A DNA stretch of 64,000 nt from JAIOQJ01 sp963718635. Lineage in GTDB: Bacteria; Planctomycetota; Planctomycetia; Gemmatales; Gemmataceae. The notes beneath the pieces are model-generated. The model searched no databases, was not told the DNA's origin, and was given only the letters and a program-made list of their open reading frames with translations. This document shows positions 63,818 to 64,000 of the stretch, piece after piece (the first letter of the stretch is position 1; each line of letters starts with the position of its first letter). The position numbers and the translations under genes are program-made. Location of the stretch: the NCBI GenBank assembly GCA_963718635.1, contig OY970367.1, positions 1,364,001-1,428,000 of the forward strand. The letters are read 5' to 3'.

Positions 63818-64000
63818 ATGCCGATGCGCGAAGAGAGTGCGACCTTGTCCGGCCGGCTGGTGTCGCTCGATGCCTACCGGGGTTTCATCATGCTGGCGAT
63901 GGTCTCGGCGGGGCTCGGCACATCGGGATTAAAGGATGATGCCGAATGGGGCTGGCTGGCCTCCCAACTCGAACACGTCGAATGGAAGGGCTGCACGTTC
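63818..64000 (+). CDS. DUF5009/heparan N-acetyltransferase-like membrane protein (5' end only)
   Basis: The window ends inside this gene. The product begins MPMREESATLSGRLVSLDAY RGFIMLAMVSAGLG in outline; RLVSLDAYRGFIMLAM is the signature start of DUF5009/NagX-like (HGSNAT-related, DUF1624) membrane proteins that handle acetyl transfer or sugars. GGAG lies shortly before ATG 63818; an in-frame ATG 63728 gives a 30-residue longer N-terminus. Rest of the protein not visible. Confidence 0.65.
   Translation, partial: MPMREESATLSGRLVSLDAYRGFIMLAMVSAGLGTSGLKDDAEWGWLASQLEHVEWKGCTF

Noticed and set aside
1..64000. tRNA, rRNA, riboswitch and replication-origin signals
   Set aside because: Scanned by eye for tRNA-like cloverleaf ends, conserved rRNA words, common riboswitch cores and DnaA-box clusters; none was convincing. 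A covariance-model search would be decisive.

Overview
The window reads as chromosomal DNA of a planctomycete, most likely near Gemmataceae. The evidence is the mix of gene families: a TIGR02996-domain protein, a DUF1559 protein, a DUF1552 protein, PEP-CTERM exported proteins, a formylglycine-generating enzyme next to two membrane-anchored sulfatases, a FGxPFRPV/ADALxDAG-type lineage protein, and several Rpn/Uma2-type PD-(D/E)XK proteins. No rRNA, tRNA or CRISPR array was seen.

Layout. 0-2.4 kb: an Rpn-like nuclease with a tandem copy of its C-terminus, then an M28 peptidase. 2.5-5.2 kb: DUF1559 protein and a GT39-like membrane glycosyltransferase. 5.2-12.5 kb: an accessory stretch of small or broken lineage genes (retropepsin-like protein with DUF5678 partner, Rpn-like protein, Uma2, a gene split by a palindromic element) around prolyl-tRNA synthetase. 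12.5-18.1 kb: enolase-superfamily protein, phosphate-selective-type porin, a second beta-barrel protein, DUF4239 protein, secreted proteins. 18.2-25.7 kb: minus-strand cluster FGE - sulfatase - sulfatase, then two secreted proteins. 26-28.4 kb: two paralogous PEP-CTERM genes on either side of a large non-coding repeat. 28.6-37.9 kb: DUF1552, MoaD/MoeB pair, MoxR ATPase, ribokinase-like kinase, alpha-oxoamine-synthase-like aminotransferase, DUF3500, FHA and MOSC proteins. 37.9-38.7 kb: the inverted second copy of the repeat. 38.7-47.8 kb: TIGR02996 protein, TolQ/MotA-like channel protein, IS and DUF4058 remnants, carB, a squalene-cyclase-like repeat protein. 48-55.2 kb: histidine kinase with exported partner, zwf, GT2 and sugar transferase of polysaccharide synthesis. 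55.3-64 kb: hybrid CHASE3/PAS kinase, MnmE-like GTPase, second Rpn protein, DUF1778 antitoxin-like protein, aroC, and the start of a DUF5009-type membrane protein.

Two themes dominate. First, non-coding palindromic repeats are very dense and of several families. The most striking is a mosaic of about 0.8 kb in two inverted copies (about 26.94-27.78 and 37.90-38.69 kb). It carries seven dyads centred on GGAAATATTTCC whose outer arms change in a compensatory way, each followed by a conserved AATCGTGGGAAAAC-like box. A related motif sits in frame inside carB, in the linker between its two synthetase halves. Second, about 20 apparent single- or double-base frameshifts break otherwise well-conserved genes, including carB, proS and zwf. 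Several lie in runs of 3-5 identical bases. This looks more like consensus error in a draft assembly than real gene decay, so frameshifted genes are described as their reconstructed products.
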